From assembly GCA_903834925.1 (NCBI GenBank), contig CAILLA010000122.1, forward strand, positions 1 to 42,022: DNA of 42,022 bases. Direction: 5' to 3'. Position 1 is the first letter of the stretch, and each line of letters opens with the position of its first letter. The stretch comes from an uncultured Schlesneria sp. (GTDB lineage: Bacteria; Planctomycetota; Planctomycetia; Planctomycetales; Planctomycetaceae). Under the pieces are notes generated by a model. The model saw only the letters and a program-made list of their open reading frames with translations, was not told the DNA's origin and did not search any database. The position numbers were made by a program, and so were the translations under genes. Positions 8,151 through 16,792 of the stretch are shown here, piece after piece.

Positions 8151-8507
8151 ATGCCTAAGTTGGCCAAATCAAATTCTGAACTCCCAATGAGTCCTGCGAG
8201 CCAGATGTCGTTCGCAATTTCAGCCTGTGCATTCGCTGCGGCCGGAATCGGGACCGTTGTTAATCACTGGCTGACAGGCTGGATGGCCGTCGGAGGAATG
8301 TCTGGTGTTGGACTGTTCTACCTGGCTGTGGGAATTCTGAACCTTCGGTCACACAATACCTTTGATGACGAAGAATCGATGACAAGTGTTAGTCAACGAA
8401 CCGCAAGATCGGATAACCTTTACGCAGAAGCGGTTTCACGGCCAAGAAATGATGCGGCATCGAAACCTGAATCATTCACTTCGATCAAAGTGAACCAGAA
8501 TCACTGA
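8151..8507 (+). CDS. Two-helix membrane protein, paralogue 3 of 3
   Basis: 118 residues from ATG 8151, with no clear ribosome site. It shares the two-helix core with the gene at 3402 almost throughout (QMSFAISACAFAAAGIG, then TGWMAVGGMSGVGLFYLAVG), and the tail motif DNLYAEAV with the gene at 5679. It follows sbtA by 139 bases, with a hairpin between. The conserved core lies at the second helix and the turn before it, suggesting that this face binds a partner. Placement after SbtA, as the sister genes flank SulP, argues for a shared accessory role; the function itself is unknown. Confidence 0.75.
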   Translation: MPKLAKSNSELPMSPASQMSFAISACAFAAAGIGTVVNHWLTGWMAVGGMSGVGLFYLAVGILNLRSHNTFDDEESMTSVSQRTARSDNLYAEAVSRPRNDAASKPESFTSIKVNQNH

Positions 8508-8550
8508 AGGAAAGTCGTCACTCGTTTCAGCCTGACTGATCGCTCCGAAT

Positions 8551-8590
8551 AAAAAAAGGCCCGTGTGAAATTTCACGCGGGCCTTTTTCT
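8551..8590. terminator. Bidirectional terminator between transporter cluster and suf operon
   Basis: A-run, long GC-rich stem, T-run: AAAAAGGCCCG (8553-8563) pairs with CGGGCCTTTTT (8578-8588), and the interior GTGAAATTTCAC is itself self-complementary. The symmetric A and T runs let it act on both strands, fitting its place between convergent transcripts. Confidence 0.9.
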
Positions 8591-8606
8591 ATTGATTAAT
8601 CCGGTT

Positions 8607-9137
8607 CTAAAAAATTCCCAGTTGGTCGCGGGCATCGTCCGTCATACGATCCGGTGTCCACGGGGGTGACATCGTCAGCTTGATTTCGGCGACATCGATC
8701 CCCGAGATCTTCTCCAGGGCCATTTTTGCCTGTGAAATGATCTGGGGGCCGGCGGGGCAAGCGGGGCTGGTTAATGTCATCTCGACCAGCGCCTTACGTT
8801 CAGTATGATTGATCGAGTAGACCAACCCCAAATCAACGATGTTAATCATCAGCTCCGGATCAATAACTGTGCGCAACGCGTCGATCAGCGTGGCATCGTC
8901 CGGTGTACCCGTCTCATCAGAGGCAACAGCGTCAGCTGCGGGAACTTGTCCGCTCGAACAGCTTTCCGCTTGCGAGGTCGCGGCAGCAGTCGATGCGGTC
9001 GAGCCTGAATGACAGCAGGCTTCCGTGTCGGTCGTAGGAGCTGCACTGACGATCGGAAGCGCGTCGGCTTTCGCCGCAGTTTCGGAACAGCATCCCGTCG
9101 CGGGAGCAATCGGAATCGATAGAGTTTCAGAGGTCAT
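8607..9137 (-). CDS. sufT: SufT-like DUF59/MIP18 iron-sulfur assembly protein with Cys-rich N-terminus
   Basis: 176 residues. The C-terminal half (about 78-176) is a DUF59/MIP18 domain: VIDPELMINIVDLGLVY, then LTSPACPAGPQI with the conserved Cys, and a terminal TPDRMTDDARDQLGIF. In Bacillota and actinobacteria such SufT proteins assist Fe-S maturation. The N-terminal 75 residues are low-complexity Ala/Thr/Ser with CC pairs at 16-17 and 41-42 and Cys60, unlike standard SufT. It is the last gene of the suf operon and overlaps the Rieske gene by four bases (ATGA), so translation is coupled. The extension may hold a cluster or metal; that is inference. Confidence 0.88.
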   Translation of the reverse strand: MTSETLSIPIAPATGCCSETAAKADALPIVSAAPTTDTEACCHSGSTASTAAATSQAESCSSGQVPAADAVASDETGTPDDATLIDALRTVIDPELMINIVDLGLVYSINHTERKALVEMTLTSPACPAGPQIISQAKMALEKISGIDVAEIKLTMSPPWTPDRMTDDARDQLGIF

Positions 9138-9448
9138 GGTCGGGGTCTCACAAAAATTTCGCCGTCACGAACTTGAACTTCAAATGTTGAAATGGGTTCA
9201 ATCGCGGGCATACAGAGCGGCCGGCCTGTGCTCAGATCGAACCTTGCACCATGTCGTGGACACGTGATCGAACAGTGATCAACCGGGCCATTCGTTAATG
9301 GCTGGCCATCGTGCGAACAAACATCTTCGACCGCAAAAAACTCGTCACCAATACGAATCAACAACGAGGGAATATCGTCAATGAGGATCGATAACCGGCC
9401 GTCGGACGGGATTTCACTGATGGCGGCAACTCGTTCAAAGTCTGGCAT
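9134..9448 (-). CDS. Rieske-type [2Fe-2S] ferredoxin
   Basis: A small soluble electron-transfer protein of the non-haem Rieske type. The two ligand boxes are CSHDGQPL (Cys-x-His) and CPRHGARFD (Cys-x2-His), 18 residues apart, as in NirD/aromatic-dioxygenase ferredoxins. ATG 9448 (104 residues) is preferred over a TTG three codons earlier. It lies 23 bases after sufD and overlaps sufT by four bases. Such Rieske proteins are often found inside suf operons between SufD/SufS and SufT in other bacteria, where they may supply electrons for cluster assembly; the partner is not visible here. Confidence 0.92.
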   Translation of the reverse strand: MPDFERVAAISEIPSDGRLSILIDDIPSLLIRIGDEFFAVEDVCSHDGQPLTNGPVDHCSITCPRHGARFDLSTGRPLCMPAIEPISTFEVQVRDGEIFVRPRP

Positions 9449-9471
9449 GCAAGGCAATACTTTCCGTCAGC

Positions 9472-10788
9472 TCAGGAGATTCCGAGCTTTTTTTCCACGG
9501 CCTGACCCAATGTCTCGCGAACGATTTCGACAGGAATGCGGTCATAGACCCGCTGGAAGAAACCTTCCACGATCAGATGCATCGCTTCCACTCGCCTGAG
9601 TCCCCGGCACATACAATAAAAGAGCTGTTCCTCATCGACCTGACCGCACGTTGCACCATGAGTACATCGAACGTCGTCGGCTTCAATTTCCAGGCCAGGG
9701 ATGGCATCGACGCGGCAGGTTTCGCTCAATAGCAGGCTGTCGTTTCTCTGATAGCCGTCCGTTTTCTGGGCATCGATTGCGACCTTGATCATCCCGCGCC
9801 AGACGCACCGAGCATGGTCCCGGACGACGTCTTTGTACAACAGGTCGCTTCGCGTATTCGGAGCATTATGCGTTTGCTGGGTGTAGTACGAGATCATTTG
9901 CTTTTCGCTGGCAAACGTGACCCCATTTACTTCCGCAGCAGCTCCTTTTCCGTCAAGAAAAACTTCCTGATGGATATGAGCCAGTTTGGCACCAATCGCA
10001 CCAGCTGTCCATTGGAGTGATGCACTGGCTTCGACTCGCCCCGCTTGATGAGCAAAGTGCCAGACTTTGTCGTTCCAGTTCTGCAGTTGGACATAGCAAA
10101 GATTTGATCGATCGGCCAGCAACAGTTCAACGGCACCAACATGAAGTCCGGCTGCGGTTGGCGTCGCCGAGGCTGTCTCTTCAAGTAATGTGGCCGATGC
10201 ACCTTCTTCCAGGATGATCAACGTATGACTGAAATCGGCAGCTCCGTCCGTCGCCATGCCAATCAAGCTGTGCAACGGTTTTTCGATTTGGACATTACGT
10301 GGTACGTACAAAACCGTTCCACCAGTCCAGAACGCGGCATGCCAAGCGGCAAAGCGATCGGCATCGGGCGTAACCGCCCGAGTCATCAGGTGGGGCATTA
10401 AAATGTCGCCGTGCGTCTGAACAATCTCGCTGAGGCTTCCAAACAGGACCCCTTGACGAGCCAATTCTTCGTCCAGTTTTGGTTGAGAACTGACTGTGTC
10501 AATATGGGTGATGAAGCCCGCAAATTCCGCTCGATCGGCGAGCAGGGTATCGAACGTGGCAACGGACTTCGTCAATGTCGGGATCGAGAACTTCTCGGGC
10601 CGAAATGCACGAATATCGACACGTTTCCATTCTTCAGGGTCAAGTTCTGTCATAAGCAGTTCGCGATAGATCTCGAACGCATTGCGGCGCAGATCAGTCA
10701 CCCATTCGGGCTCGCGTCGCGAGGCAATAAATTGCTCAAAGGCATCGGCATCAAACGCATTGGTACGGGAGGGCGTCACGGTCAACAT
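9472..10788 (-). CDS. sufD: Fe-S assembly scaffold subunit SufD
   Basis: 438 residues, the SufD partner of the SufBCD scaffold complex in the cytoplasm, which builds [4Fe-4S] clusters with ATP hydrolysed by SufC. The N-terminal helical region (1-120) precedes a right-handed beta-helix core; the C-terminal portion carries the SufB/SufD signature (RSDLLYKDVVRDHARCVWRG, then CTHGATCGQVDEEQLFY), including the conserved His used in cluster formation. It starts 12 bases after sufB and so is translationally close. Compared with sufB it is more diverged at the N-terminus, as expected for SufD. Confidence 0.95.
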   Translation of the reverse strand: MLTVTPSRTNAFDADAFEQFIASRREPEWVTDLRRNAFEIYRELLMTELDPEEWKRVDIRAFRPEKFSIPTLTKSVATFDTLLADRAEFAGFITHIDTVSSQPKLDEELARQGVLFGSLSEIVQTHGDILMPHLMTRAVTPDADRFAAWHAAFWTGGTVLYVPRNVQIEKPLHSLIGMATDGAADFSHTLIILEEGASATLLEETASATPTAAGLHVGAVELLLADRSNLCYVQLQNWNDKVWHFAHQAGRVEASASLQWTAGAIGAKLAHIHQEVFLDGKGAAAEVNGVTFASEKQMISYYTQQTHNAPNTRSDLLYKDVVRDHARCVWRGMIKVAIDAQKTDGYQRNDSLLLSETCRVDAIPGLEIEADDVRCTHGATCGQVDEEQLFYCMCRGLRRVEAMHLIVEGFFQRVYDRIPVEIVRETLGQAVEKKLGIS

Positions 10789-10800
10789 GGCTTCGGAAAT

Positions 10801-12219
10801 TTACCCGACACTCCCTTCCATCTGCAGTTCGATCAATCGGTTCATTTCGACCGCGTATTCCATCGGCAATTCTTTGACGAGCGGTTCGATGAAGCCGGTT
10901 ACGATCATTGCAGATGCTTCGGTTTCGCTCATACCGCGGCTCATCAGATAGAGCAGCTGTTCTTCCGCTATCTTCGAGACCGACGCTTCATGTTCGATCG
11001 TCAGGTTGTCGTGATTGACTTCGATGTAGGGATACGTATCGCTTCGACTGTGTGAATCGAGGATCAATGCGTCGCAGACGACGTTACTCTTGCAGTGATG
11101 AGCGTCGTGAGTCGCTTTGACCAGCCCACGGTAGCCAGCCCGGCCACCATCCTTCGAGATGCTTTTCGAAATCACTCGGCTGGAGGTATACGGGGCACAG
11201 TGGACCATCTTGGCCCCGGCGTCCTGATGTTGTCCTTTACCAGCGAAGGCAATCGACAGAGTTTCGCCGCGGGCACCCGGTTCCATTAGGTAAATCGCCG
11301 GATACTTCATCGTCAGCTTCGAGCCGAGATTTCCGTCAACCCATTCCATCAGCGAATCGCCATAGGCTTTCGCTCGCTTCGTCACGAGGTTGTAAACGTT
11401 ATTCGACCAGTTCTGGATTGTCGTATACCGACATCGACCACCTCGTTTGACGAGGATTTCGACGACGGCCGAATGCAGGCTGTCGCTGCTGTAGGTTGGA
11501 GCCGTACAGCCTTCGACATAGTGAACCGAAGCCCCTTCGTCGACGATGATCAGCGTTCGCTCGAACTGACCCATATTCTGAGTGTTGATCCGGAAATAAG
11601 CCTGTAGCGGGAATTCGATCTTCACCCCTTTCGGGACGTAGATGAATGACCCACCCGACCAGACCGCAGAATTCAACGCCGCAAATTTGTTATCGGCTGA
11701 CGGGATCACGGTGCCGAAGTATTCGCGAACCAGATCGGGATAGTCTCGAACGGCTGAATCGGTATCAGTGAAGATCACACCCTGTTTCGCCAAGTCTTCC
11801 TGAAGACTGCCGTAGACGACTTCGGATTCGTACTGAGCCTTCACGCCCGCCAGGTATTTCTTTTCCGCTTCTGGAATCCCAAGTCGATCGTACGTCTTTC
11901 GGATATCGTCAGGAACGTCATCCCAGGATTTTTCCTGACCCTGTGACGCCTTCACGAAATAGAACATGTTTTGAAAATCGAGTTCCGACATGTCGCCGCC
12001 CCACGTGGGCATTGGCTTACTGTAGAACAGATCGAGTGCTTCGAGTCGGAACTCGCGCATCCACATCGGCTCGTTCTTCATTTCCGAGATCTGATGGACG
12101 ATGTCACGATCAAGACCTCGTCGGCTTTTGAAGACATACTTATCGGTTGGATCGTGAAATCCATACTGATAATCGCCTACGCCAATTTCGTCATCAAGAA
12201 CTGGTACATCAGTCGTCAT
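10801..12219 (-). CDS. sufB: Fe-S assembly scaffold subunit SufB
   Basis: 472 residues, normal for SufB. Diagnostic segments are [17 protein letters not shown], the core [20 protein letters not shown], and the C-terminal [20 protein letters not shown]. The glutamate-containing [10 protein letters not shown] is the standard SufB family signature. SufB binds the nascent cluster and works with SufC and SufD. The gene is third to fourth in the operon, 108 bases after sufC. No intein or insertion is present. Start at ATG 12219. Confidence 0.97.
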   Translation of the reverse strand: MTTDVPVLDDEIGVGDYQYGFHDPTDKYVFKSRRGLDRDIVHQISEMKNEPMWMREFRLEALDLFYSKPMPTWGGDMSELDFQNMFYFVKASQGQEKSWDDVPDDIRKTYDRLGIPEAEKKYLAGVKAQYESEVVYGSLQEDLAKQGVIFTDTDSAVRDYPDLVREYFGTVIPSADNKFAALNSAVWSGGSFIYVPKGVKIEFPLQAYFRINTQNMGQFERTLIIVDEGASVHYVEGCTAPTYSSDSLHSAVVEILVKRGGRCRYTTIQNWSNNVYNLVTKRAKAYGDSLMEWVDGNLGSKLTMKYPAIYLMEPGARGETLSIAFAGKGQHQDAGAKMVHCAPYTSSRVISKSISKDGGRAGYRGLVKATHDAHHCKSNVVCDALILDSHSRSDTYPYIEVNHDNLTIEHEASVSKIAEEQLLYLMSRGMSETEASAMIVTGFIEPLVKELPMEYAVEMNRLIELQMEGSVG

Positions 12220-12327
12220 AATGGGTGGATATCCCTACCGCGAATTGATTGTCTGTGCTTTTGTTCGTTTACAGTCTTCGACAGCCGTGGTTCTAATTCC
12301 GTCTGCGACTGTCGTCGCAGAAGATTT

Positions 12328-13158
12328 TTACTTTGCGATAGCTGCAACTTTTGGGGCAACCTTCTGATGTTCCTGTTCTTCAGCCGCTTCGGCAGGATGT
12401 CGCTGGCGAACAGCGGCATAACCGTGATTGTGAAGTTCATGGGCCAGCGAGGCATCGCCGGTTTCGACGATTCGTCCGGCCAGAATCACATGCGTGAATT
12501 GCGGAACATTGTATTCCAGCAATCGCTCATGATGCGTAATGATCAGGACACCCATTTGAGGTCCAGCCAGCTTTCGCAGACCTTCGCTGACAACACGCAC
12601 GGCATCGCTGTCCAGGCCGCTGTCGGTCTCGTCAAGAATCGCAAACTTGGGCTGGAGCATCGCCAGTTGCAGAATCTCCATCCGCTTCTTCTCGCCGCCG
12701 GAAAAACCTTCGTTCAAATATCGTCGGGCGAATTCAACATCCATCCCCAGTTCTTCCATGCGATCTTTTAATTCCTTGCGGAAATCTCGCATCGGAATAA
12801 GACTTTCGCCTTCTTTGCGGGCTGGGTTTCGAATGTTCGTGACGGCATGCCGAAGAAAATCCGCCACCTTCACGCCGGGAATCGTGACCGGATATTGGAA
12901 CGCCAGAAACATCCCGAGTCGTGCTCGCTCACAAGGATCAAGATCGTTGAGAGGGACTCCGTCGATTTCGATTGAGCCGCTGGTGACTTCATACTTGGGA
13001 TGGCCCACAAGGGTGTAGGCAAGAGTACTCTTGCCCGATCCGTTCGGACCCATCAAAGCATGAATTTCACCCTGGCGGATTTCGAGACTAACCCCTTTTA
13101 AAATGGGCTTTTCATCGACAGAGACATGCAGATCGGTAATTTTCAGCAGGCTGGACAT
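12328..13158 (-). CDS. sufC: Fe-S assembly ATPase SufC
   Basis: ABC-type ATPase of the SufBCD complex. Start at ATG 13158, where the protein begins MSSLLKITDLHV as in other SufC; the frame extends 32 codons upstream but those residues are basic and unconserved. Walker A is GPNGSGKST, the SufC-type signature is FSGGEKKRMEIL, Walker B is FAILDETDSGLD, and the switch His follows in IITHHERLL. There is a short Ala/Glu/Lys-rich C-terminal extension of about 28 residues. 276 residues in total. 88 bases separate it from nuoB upstream, on the same strand. Confidence 0.97.
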   Translation of the reverse strand: MSSLLKITDLHVSVDEKPILKGVSLEIRQGEIHALMGPNGSGKSTLAYTLVGHPKYEVTSGSIEIDGVPLNDLDPCERARLGMFLAFQYPVTIPGVKVADFLRHAVTNIRNPARKEGESLIPMRDFRKELKDRMEELGMDVEFARRYLNEGFSGGEKKRMEILQLAMLQPKFAILDETDSGLDSDAVRVVSEGLRKLAGPQMGVLIITHHERLLEYNVPQFTHVILAGRIVETGDASLAHELHNHGYAAVRQRHPAEAAEEQEHQKVAPKVAAIAK

Positions 13159-13246
13159 TTTTTCAAACTCTTTTCGCTTGCGTCTGGCGCGGGATTTAAC
13201 TGCCCCACACCATTGACGCAACACAGACGGCACTTCAGGCAAACGT

Positions 13247-13810
13247 TCAAACAACTTCGGTCAGATTTTGAATAATCGGCAACGAGACTCGACCCGTATG
13301 GTGCGGGATTGGAAGAATTTCTTGTGATCGAGTGATCTTCTTCGCCTTGATCTTATCTTGAATTCGCATCAATCCTTCGAGCAGCGCTTCAGGTCGTGGC
13401 GGGCAACCCGGAACATAAACATCGACGGGAACAACCAGATCAACACCCTTCACAACATGATAGCCGTACTTGAAGTAGGGACCACCACCAACGGTGCAGG
13501 CACCCATCGCGATGACATACTTGGGATCGGGCATTTGTTCGTAAAGGCGGCGAACGCGGCTGGCCATTTTATAGGTCACCGTCCCGGCGACGATCATCAA
13601 ATCAGCTTGCCGAGGCGTTGCACGGAAAGCACCAGCACCAAATCGATCCATATCGTATCGGCTTGCGCCGGCAGCCATCATTTCAATCGCACAACAGGCC
13701 AGACCGAACGTCATCGGCCAGATACTCGATTGTCGAGCCCAATTCATCGCCTGCTCAAGCGATGTCGTGATGACGTTCTCTTCAAACCGGCCTTCAATCC
13801 AAGTTGTCAT
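13247..13810 (-). CDS. nuoB: NADH-quinone oxidoreductase subunit B (NuoB), lone copy inside the suf operon
   Basis: 187 residues. NuoB holds cluster N2, the last Fe-S centre before quinone in complex I. All four ligands are in place: Cys39 and Cys40 (GLACCAIEM), Cys105 (MGACTVGGG) and Cys136 ([14 protein letters not shown]). The family's [28 protein letters not shown] stretch is intact, so it should be functional. It is not beside nuoA, nuoC or other subunits; it lies 123 bases after sufR and 88 before sufC, all on one strand. The genome probably holds the other nuo genes elsewhere. Start ATG 13810. Confidence 0.95.
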   Translation of the reverse strand: MTTWIEGRFEENVITTSLEQAMNWARQSSIWPMTFGLACCAIEMMAAGASRYDMDRFGAGAFRATPRQADLMIVAGTVTYKMASRVRRLYEQMPDPKYVIAMGACTVGGGPYFKYGYHVVKGVDLVVPVDVYVPGCPPRPEALLEGLMRIQDKIKAKKITRSQEILPIPHHTGRVSLPIIQNLTEVV

Positions 13811-13933
13811 GATCGTTCCGTCCGTTTCTTATCTCATTGGTGGAATTGAGTTGAGACACTTCTCCAAAGCCCAAACTCTACCAGCATTCGTTCCGTGTTT
13901 CACCCGACAAGCTATCAAAACCTTGCTTCAGGA

Positions 13934-14560
13934 TCAGTTCGCTCTTGCGGGATGAAACTCGCAGCAATTGTCCCCGTCTCGACAACATGAAGCGAGCGTC
14001 AACGGAACCCCCAAAACCTGCTCGAATACCTGCTGTTCTAATTCACAAATCCCCGAATCGTGCTGGGCCAGATCGTGGTACGGACAGTGGTTTTCTCGCA
14101 AAATCGGGAGCGTTTCGTCCATACCGATTTCCACGGAAAACCCGCGTTCCGAAAGAGCAACACCCAGTTGAGCAAACCGGTCTGTCAGCACGGAACCTCG
14201 AACATTTGCACCGTACTGCTTAACCATCGCGTCTCGAATCCGTCCCGTAACACGTTGACGAACATCGATCTCGTCGATTTTCTGAAGCTCGCTCCACAAT
14301 AGTCGAGCCAGTTCCGAGTAGTTATCCCCCAGTTGCCGCTGCCCCTGGTCCGTGATTTTGTATGTGTGGTGTGGCCGACCCCGACCTTCGCGAATCGTTT
14401 GACGGTCGACAAAACCCATTGACTGCAAACGACTTAATCGCAGCCGAACTGCTGTCGCGGTCACCCCGGCAGCTGTACACAATTCTTGAACGGTCCCCGC
14501 TCCAAGCCGTTGCAGGCTCAGCAGAAACTGTTCGTCATCGTGTTCCAAAGTTGCCTTCAT
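13934..14560 (-). CDS. sufR: SufR-type iron-sulfur transcriptional regulator
   Basis: 208 residues. The N-terminal winged helix-turn-helix (about 10-75) has TVQELCTAAGVTATAVRLRLSRL as recognition region and a wing GRGRPHHTYKIT. The C-terminal part has Cys159, Cys172 (spacing x12, as the first SufR pair), then Cys192/193 and Cys199/200, positioned to hold a [4Fe-4S] cluster. In cyanobacteria SufR with cluster represses suf, and cluster loss derepresses it. It is first in this operon (same strand, 123 bases before nuoB), so it probably controls its own transcript and that of nuoB. The spacing of its later cysteines is not identical to cyanobacterial SufR. Confidence 0.9.
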   Translation of the reverse strand: MKATLEHDDEQFLLSLQRLGAGTVQELCTAAGVTATAVRLRLSRLQSMGFVDRQTIREGRGRPHHTYKITDQGQRQLGDNYSELARLLWSELQKIDEIDVRQRVTGRIRDAMVKQYGANVRGSVLTDRFAQLGVALSERGFSVEIGMDETLPILRENHCPYHDLAQHDSGICELEQQVFEQVLGVPLTLASCCRDGDNCCEFHPARAN

Positions 14561-14699
14561 CGAACCTATTTCCAGTCGAAAGATCGTTAAGTCGCCATGC
14601 GGATTGTATCCCCACAGGCAATTAAAACAATAGTCGCTGTCAAAAGTGCGGCAATTTCTCGGGAACGAGAAGCGCTATCATGGCGAGCGTCAATCCGTA

Positions 14700-14719
14700 G
14701 CATGGGCTTCAGCCCATGC
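14700..14719. repeat. 20-bp dispersed palindrome
   Basis: GCATGGGCTTCAGCCCATGC is a perfect inverted repeat except for a central TTCA turn region. A near-copy (one change) occurs at 30297-30316. Both are intergenic. Confidence 0.7.
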
Positions 14720-14975
14720 AGCAAAACAACCGCAATTGGCTGGAATCAGTCAAAGCAAACGCCAGCAACGTCGTTAAAGGGGATATCGATTTGGTCGAAT
14801 TCAGGCGCGGAACGAGAGAAACTTCGTTTCGACTCACAAAGGGAAGGAGCCTTCAACCTCTGTGCACCAGAATACATCGAAGAGGGGCCGATGATTTGTT
14901 TGGACGAAGCGAGTCAAGAAATTGGCTATTCATAGCCGAGGATCGTCGATTTCTATGCGTATGCTCGGGTCGAAA

Positions 14976-14993
14976 GGTGGGACTTGTCCCACC
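14976..14993 (-). terminator. Short hairpin downstream of lipoprotein gene
   Basis: GGTGGGACTTGTCCCACC gives an 8-bp stem with a two-base turn, 12 bases after the stop of the minus-strand lipoprotein gene. No T-run follows. It may be a weak terminator or another dispersed repeat. Confidence 0.35.
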
Positions 14994-15005
14994 CTACATG
15001 AACTG

Positions 15006-16553
15006 TCACTTCAGCACGAAGTTCAGCGAGTTTGAGACTCGTTTGCGGCTCAGTTCGTCGACGATCGTCAACTTCAGCACGTACGCTCCAGTCGAAAGAT
15101 CTTCGGGGATGTAGAATTGATAGTTGTGGAAATAGTCACGACGGGGGTTACGACAGAAATCTTCCGTCGATGGAAATCCCTTGGTCCAGACGATCTTTCC
15201 TTTGGAATCGGTGATCTCAATCAATGACTTGAGCGTTGTGCGGTATTCTCCGTCGACAGTCGGAGCGCTGACAAAGTTCTCGATTTCCGTGTACAGCAGC
15301 ACTTCGTGTCCCGGAGTGAATTCATTTCGTGGAAAACGATCGTAATTGCCGAAATACGAGATCTTGCGGCAAAACGTCATGTTCTTGATCGTCAAGGCAG
15401 ACTGTTCACGCATCTGTCTTAGCGCCGCTGCGAGCGGTGCCACCGTTTGAGCTGCACGTTCGGTCGTTTCTGGAAATTGAACTGTGTCGAGTGAATTCGA
15501 CATCGCCCAGATCAATTGCTGCCAATATTCTTGTTCGTAACTTTCGACGCCGGGAATCGCAGTCAATGCCTCTTCTTGCCGCTGCGCCATCAAATAGAGA
15601 AGCCGCAAATGAGCCTGCTTGCGCAGGTATTCGCTCTGCCCACTTCCTGGTGGTTCCGGCTTGGATGAAGCGAGATCTCGTTCGACGCGAGCGATCAATT
15701 GTTCCAGGTCCGCTTGCCAAGGAAGCAAAGGGAGCAGGGTTGAAGATTTTTGGCTCGGAGCGCGAGTCGACTCACTCTGGCCCGCCTGCTGAACCTGAGA
15801 AGAATACTTTGAGTCCGGCTTTTTTACCAGCGGAGTTATTTCCGAAACGCTGTCCTTCGGACGATCTGCCCACATTGGGATCGATGAAGATGGATTTATT
15901 CTTGATGGTTCAGCTTGAACAATAGGTGTATTTCTTGTCGGTGCTTGAGGGGGTGATTCGTCCCAGTTCAATGGACGAGATGCAGTTGGCTGGGAATCAG
16001 TCACTTCCTCTTCCAAGCCAACCAGTTCGACGCGAGGTTTTCTTTGGTCCTCACTCACACGGTAATCCGCGTGATTGACCATCGGCGTTTCGGAATCGGC
16101 TTCAGAAAAGGAGTCCCGGTTGATTCCGGAAATGACATCCTGTTTTTTTGCAGTGGAATTCCCAACATTTGAAGGGAGATCATCTAATGTGGGTGGCGCA
16201 GAGTCTGTCTCGGTGATGTCGGATGACTGTTCGAAATCGGAAGAATGTCCCGCGATGAATTTTTGTGGACTCGTAACGAGTTTGTCAGCTTTGTAGTTGA
16301 CCAGATTGATTGATGTGCTGGCCTCTGTTCCTGGCATATCGACTTCGTTCTGAATCGATTCTCCGGGCAGATTTGGCGAACCGAACGCAAGGGAACGATT
16401 CGATGTCGCGATCTGCGATCCCTTAGACGAAGGAAATCCTTTCGGCCGAAACCTGAGATCTTCAGACCGGCTGAGGGATCGATCGGGCAACGCGCAACCG
16501 ACCGCAATCAGCGGAATAAGCCCGAATAACAGCGGACCGATGACGGATCGCAT
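15006..16553 (-). CDS. Predicted lipoprotein, unknown function
   Basis: 515 residues from ATG 16553; a TTG four codons upstream is less likely because the signal peptide begins cleanly at MRSVIGPLLFG. A lipobox (AVGC, Cys20 by this start) predicts lipid attachment to a membrane. Residues 25-270 are polar, low in order and rich in Ser, Pro, Asp and Glu, like a flexible stalk. Residues from about 285 onward form a helical part and then a beta-rich C-terminal domain of about 120 residues (YFGNYDRFPRNEFTPG to the end), resembling a carbohydrate- or surface-binding sandwich. No enzymatic motif is visible. It is divergent from proS, with about 240 bases between. Function unknown. Confidence 0.8.
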   Translation of the reverse strand: MRSVIGPLLFGLIPLIAVGCALPDRSLSRSEDLRFRPKGFPSSKGSQIATSNRSLAFGSPNLPGESIQNEVDMPGTEASTSINLVNYKADKLVTSPQKFIAGHSSDFEQSSDITETDSAPPTLDDLPSNVGNSTAKKQDVISGINRDSFSEADSETPMVNHADYRVSEDQRKPRVELVGLEEEVTDSQPTASRPLNWDESPPQAPTRNTPIVQAEPSRINPSSSIPMWADRPKDSVSEITPLVKKPDSKYSSQVQQAGQSESTRAPSQKSSTLLPLLPWQADLEQLIARVERDLASSKPEPPGSGQSEYLRKQAHLRLLYLMAQRQEEALTAIPGVESYEQEYWQQLIWAMSNSLDTVQFPETTERAAQTVAPLAAALRQMREQSALTIKNMTFCRKISYFGNYDRFPRNEFTPGHEVLLYTEIENFVSAPTVDGEYRTTLKSLIEITDSKGKIVWTKGFPSTEDFCRNPRRDYFHNYQFYIPEDLSTGAYVLKLTIVDELSRKRVSNSLNFVLK

Positions 16554-16792
16554 ACCGATATCCAAATGAATGGCAATGAAATCGGCCAGAAGAGCCGTAG
16601 CTCAACGGGTTTGATGGGAAACAACGAGTTGAAGTGCGACGGGAGGAGCGGAAACTAGCCGAATCCGCCGAATCGAACAAGACCGATTCCAAACGGCTCA
16701 CATATCAACCGACGGGTTATGCTTCACTCTCTGGTGAACTCGGAATACACTCTGCGCTTACTACCGAACGATTGTTTTGAAAGGAGTCTCCC

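Larger units (their letters stand above)
14561..15005. other. 445-bp intergenic region with palindromes
   Basis: It separates sufR from the 3' end of the lipoprotein gene. It includes the 20-bp dispersed palindrome at 14700-14719 and a short hairpin at 14976-14993. Frames here overlap on both strands and none resembles a protein. The sufR promoter must lie in its first part, but no clear -35/-10 pair was recognised. Confidence 0.5.

Noticed and set aside
14716-15114. 132-codon plus-strand frame
   Set aside because: It overlaps the 3' end of the lipoprotein gene on the other strand and contains both palindromes; no protein pattern.
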